Below, in pieces: positions 4,608 through 6,408 of a stretch of DNA of 6,408 nt. Below the pieces are notes generated by a model. It made no database searches. It was not told the origin of the DNA and was given only the letters and a program-made list of their open reading frames with translations. The DNA lies in NCBI GenBank assembly GCA_023442905.1, contig JAEZWY010000147.1, forward strand, positions 1-6,408, given 5' to 3'. Each line of letters begins with the position of its first letter. Within the stretch, counting starts at the first letter, position 1. This stretch comes from Bacillota bacterium (GTDB lineage: Bacteria > Bacillota > Bacilli > Lactobacillales > Aerococcaceae). Position numbers and translations under genes: made by a program.

Positions 4608-6290
4608 GTGAAAAGAACAGTATTAGACGTTGAAGCGTTCATATCTATGCTTGAAGTTGGGGGTAACCGACTTTCAGAGAATGCTGAATACGTGAATTCA
4701 TTAAATGTTTTCCCGGTGCCAGATGGTGATACCGGAACAAATATGAATTTAACATACACATCAGGTATCGAACGAGTAATTAAACAACATTCCGATACCG
4801 TTGGTGAGGTTGGAGAAGATTTAGCTAAGGGATTATTGATGGGGGCACGCGGTAACTCAGGCGTTATCTTATCCCAATTATTCCGTGGTTTCGCTAAAGC
4901 AATCGAAGGTAAAACAACTATTGAAGCTCAAGATTTAGCGAATGCTTTTCAACGCGGTATTGATACAGCGGTAAAAGCTGTTATGAAACCCGTAGAAGGT
5001 ACTATTTTAACAGTAGCACGTGATTCAGCAGCAGCAGGTATGCAAAAAGCTGAACAAACAGATGACATCATTGAAGTGATGACAGCTGTATTAGAAGAAG
5101 CACAAACATCACTTGAAAACACACCTAACTTATTACCAGTGTTAAAAGAAGTAGGTGTTGTCGATTCAGGTGGTCAAGGGTTAGTATATATCTATCATGG
5201 CTTCTTAGAATCATTAACAGGTGAATCTATTCCAGTTAAATCAGCTGATCCAAACAAAGCGAATGTTACAGAACTAGCTCACCAAGAAAACTTCTTCAAC
5301 ACTGCTCATTCCGTAGCATCAGAAGATATTCATTATGGTTACTGTACGGAAATTATGGTCAAAATCGGTGAAGGTGAAACAGTTACTGATGAATTTGATT
5401 ATGATACATTCCGTAACCACTTAGATGGTATTGGAGATTCATTATTGGTTGTATCTGACGATGAGATTGTAAAAGTTCATGTACATACAGAAACACCAGG
5501 TGAAGTCATGAACTATGGCCAAAAATTTGGTTCATTAGTGAAAATTAAAGTAGATAACATGCGTCTACAACATGACGATATCTTAGATGGCAAAGGGGCA
5601 ACCCAATCCGAGTCAACGCCAGTAGTGGAACGGACGAATCTAGCAATTATCGCTGTTGCAGCCGGTGAAGGAATTGAAAACCTATTTAAAGATATGGGCG
5701 TTAAATCAATTATCTCTGGTGGTCAAACGATGAACCCATCAACAAATGATATTTTAGATGCTATCAACAAAGCGAATGCAGATAACGTGATTATCTTACC
5801 AAACAATAAGAATATCATTATGGCTGCTAACCAAGCTGTTGAAGTTTCAGAAATTCCAGCTGCCGTAGTTGAAACTAAATATATCTCTCAAGGTTTAACA
5901 GCCATGCTTGGATATAATCCTGACGGGACATTAGAAGACAATAAAGCAGCAATGGTTGCTGAAATGGCCAACGTAACTAGTGGTCAAGTCACAGTGGCTG
6001 TTCGAGATACAACAGTTGACGGCTTAGAAATCCATAAAGATCACTTTATGGGCATCATAGACGGTAAAATTGTTTCTGAAGATGCTGACTTAGTCAAAGA
6101 AACCATCAATATGGTGAATGCAATGATTGATGAAGACAAGGAGTTAGTGACCTTAATCTTTGGTGAAGAAACCGACCAAGCAACAGCAGAATTAATCGCT
6201 GAAGCAGTCGAATCGGCTAACGAAGATATTGAAGTTGAAATTGTAGATGGCGGTCAACCGGTTTACCATTTCCTAGCATCAGTAGAATAA
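4608..6290 (+). CDS. fakA: Fatty acid kinase subunit FakA (YloV), DhaL/DegV-like
   Basis: FakA is the ATP-binding subunit of the fatty acid kinase of Gram-positive bacteria; it phosphorylates fatty acids held by a separate FakB protein, giving acyl-phosphate for PlsX/PlsY phospholipid synthesis. The 560-aa length is typical. The N-terminal DhaL domain (1 to about 200) shows NVFPVPDGDTGTNM (33-46, Mg-binding Asp39 and Asp41), GARGNSGVILSQ (79-90) and DSGGQGL (186-192). The middle domain has the expected metal-ligand set C246 (GYCTE) and H291/H293 (HVHTE). The C-terminal third (about 340-560) is the DegV-like region with GGQTMNPSTNDI (371-382). No FakB gene lies in the window. The start is GTG with AAGGAGGA (4593-4600) 7 nt upstream. 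It ends with tandem TAA codons (6288-6293). Confidence 0.95.
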   Translation: MKRTVLDVEAFISMLEVGGNRLSENAEYVNSLNVFPVPDGDTGTNMNLTYTSGIERVIKQHSDTVGEVGEDLAKGLLMGARGNSGVILSQLFRGFAKAIEGKTTIEAQDLANAFQRGIDTAVKAVMKPVEGTILTVARDSAAAGMQKAEQTDDIIEVMTAVLEEAQTSLENTPNLLPVLKEVGVVDSGGQGLVYIYHGFLESLTGESIPVKSADPNKANVTELAHQENFFNTAHSVASEDIHYGYCTEIMVKIGEGETVTDEFDYDTFRNHLDGIGDSLLVVSDDEIVKVHVHTETPGEVMNYGQKFGSLVKIKVDNMRLQHDDILDGKGATQSESTPVVERTNLAIIAVAAGEGIENLFKDMGVKSIISGGQTMNPSTNDILDAINKANADNVIILPNNKNIIMAANQAVEVSEIPAAVVETKYISQGLTAMLGYNPDGTLEDNKAAMVAEMANVTSGQVTVAVRDTTVDGLEIHKDHFMGIIDGKIVSEDADLVKETINMVNAMIDEDKELVTLIFGEETDQATAELIAEAVESANEDIEVEIVDGGQPVYHFLASVE

Positions 6291-6320
6291 TAAGCCTATA
6301 TAAAGATACATACATCAACT

Positions 6321-6344
6321 ACTCTCTGTTAAAACAGAGAGTTT
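6321..6344 (+). terminator. Hairpin after fakA, probable weak terminator
   Basis: ACTCTCTGTT (6321-6330) and AACAGAGAGT (6333-6342) are perfectly complementary, giving a stable stem of at least 8 bp with a short loop. Only three T residues (6342-6344) follow before G and C residues, so termination may be partial and some transcription could continue into the next gene. It begins 30 nt after the fakA stop. Confidence 0.55.
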
Positions 6345-6346
6345 GT

Positions 6347-6408
6347 CCTAAACATGGTGGTTGTACAAACGATATAATATCTCCAACCGTTTAAAGACAC
6401 TAAGGGAT
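6347..6408 (+). other. Start of the next intergenic region, with a TATAAT box
   Basis: No coding start is visible before the window ends. A perfect TATAAT lies at 6373-6378 but no acceptable -35 hexamer stands 16-18 nt upstream. TTGTACAA at 6361-6368 is an 8-bp palindrome just before it, and GGTTG (6359-6363) is complementary to CAACC (6384-6388), flanking the TATAAT box. This may be the control region of the next gene, which lies beyond the window. Confidence 0.25.

Overview
The window looks like a chromosomal segment of a low-GC Gram-positive bacterium (Bacillota), probably a non-sporulating member of the Lactobacillales or a close relative. Strong AGGAGG ribosome-binding sites, TTGNNN/TATAAT promoters and the gene order rsgA-rpe-thiN-rpmB-asp23(yloU)-fakA(yloV) match the conserved locus that in Bacillus subtilis follows prpC-prkC. 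No spoVM-like reading frame lies between thiN and rpmB, which fits a non-spore-former. All genes are on the plus strand.

Positions 1-2356 hold a tight housekeeping cluster: RsgA (30S maturation GTPase), ribulose-phosphate 3-epimerase and thiamine pyrophosphokinase. A good sigma-A-type promoter at 2387-2415 then drives rpmB (ribosomal protein L28), which ends in a strong intrinsic terminator (2670-2709). Positions 4064-6408 hold the promoter and long structured leader of an Asp23/Gls24-family gene, then fakA (fatty acid kinase, DhaL-type) 26 nt behind it, and a hairpin after fakA.

The unusual part is 2713-4017. Three small AT-rich genes with their own promoter sit between rpmB and asp23. They are bracketed by two 46-bp direct repeats (2667-2712 and 4018-4063, 45 of 46 identical), each of which is a complete copy of the rpmB terminator. 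The repeat period is 1351 bp. The left copy ends rpmB transcription, and the right copy ends the three-gene operon and supplies its last stop codon. This looks like a compact, transcriptionally insulated accessory cassette inserted at, or recombined through, a housekeeping terminator. No recombinase is visible in the window.

The cassette encodes a 128-aa all-beta protein that I tentatively place near DUF6941, a 127-aa protein I do not recognise (it carries a degenerate G-S-x9-D-x-D string), and a 139-aa HEPN-like helical protein with the YYAxFH and RxxADY motifs of the UPF0332 type. HEPN proteins are common in toxin-antitoxin and anti-phage modules, so a defence or toxin-antitoxin role is plausible, but nothing in the sequence proves it. 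The other noteworthy signals are an inverted repeat over the cassette -35 box and two mutually exclusive hairpins in the asp23 leader.
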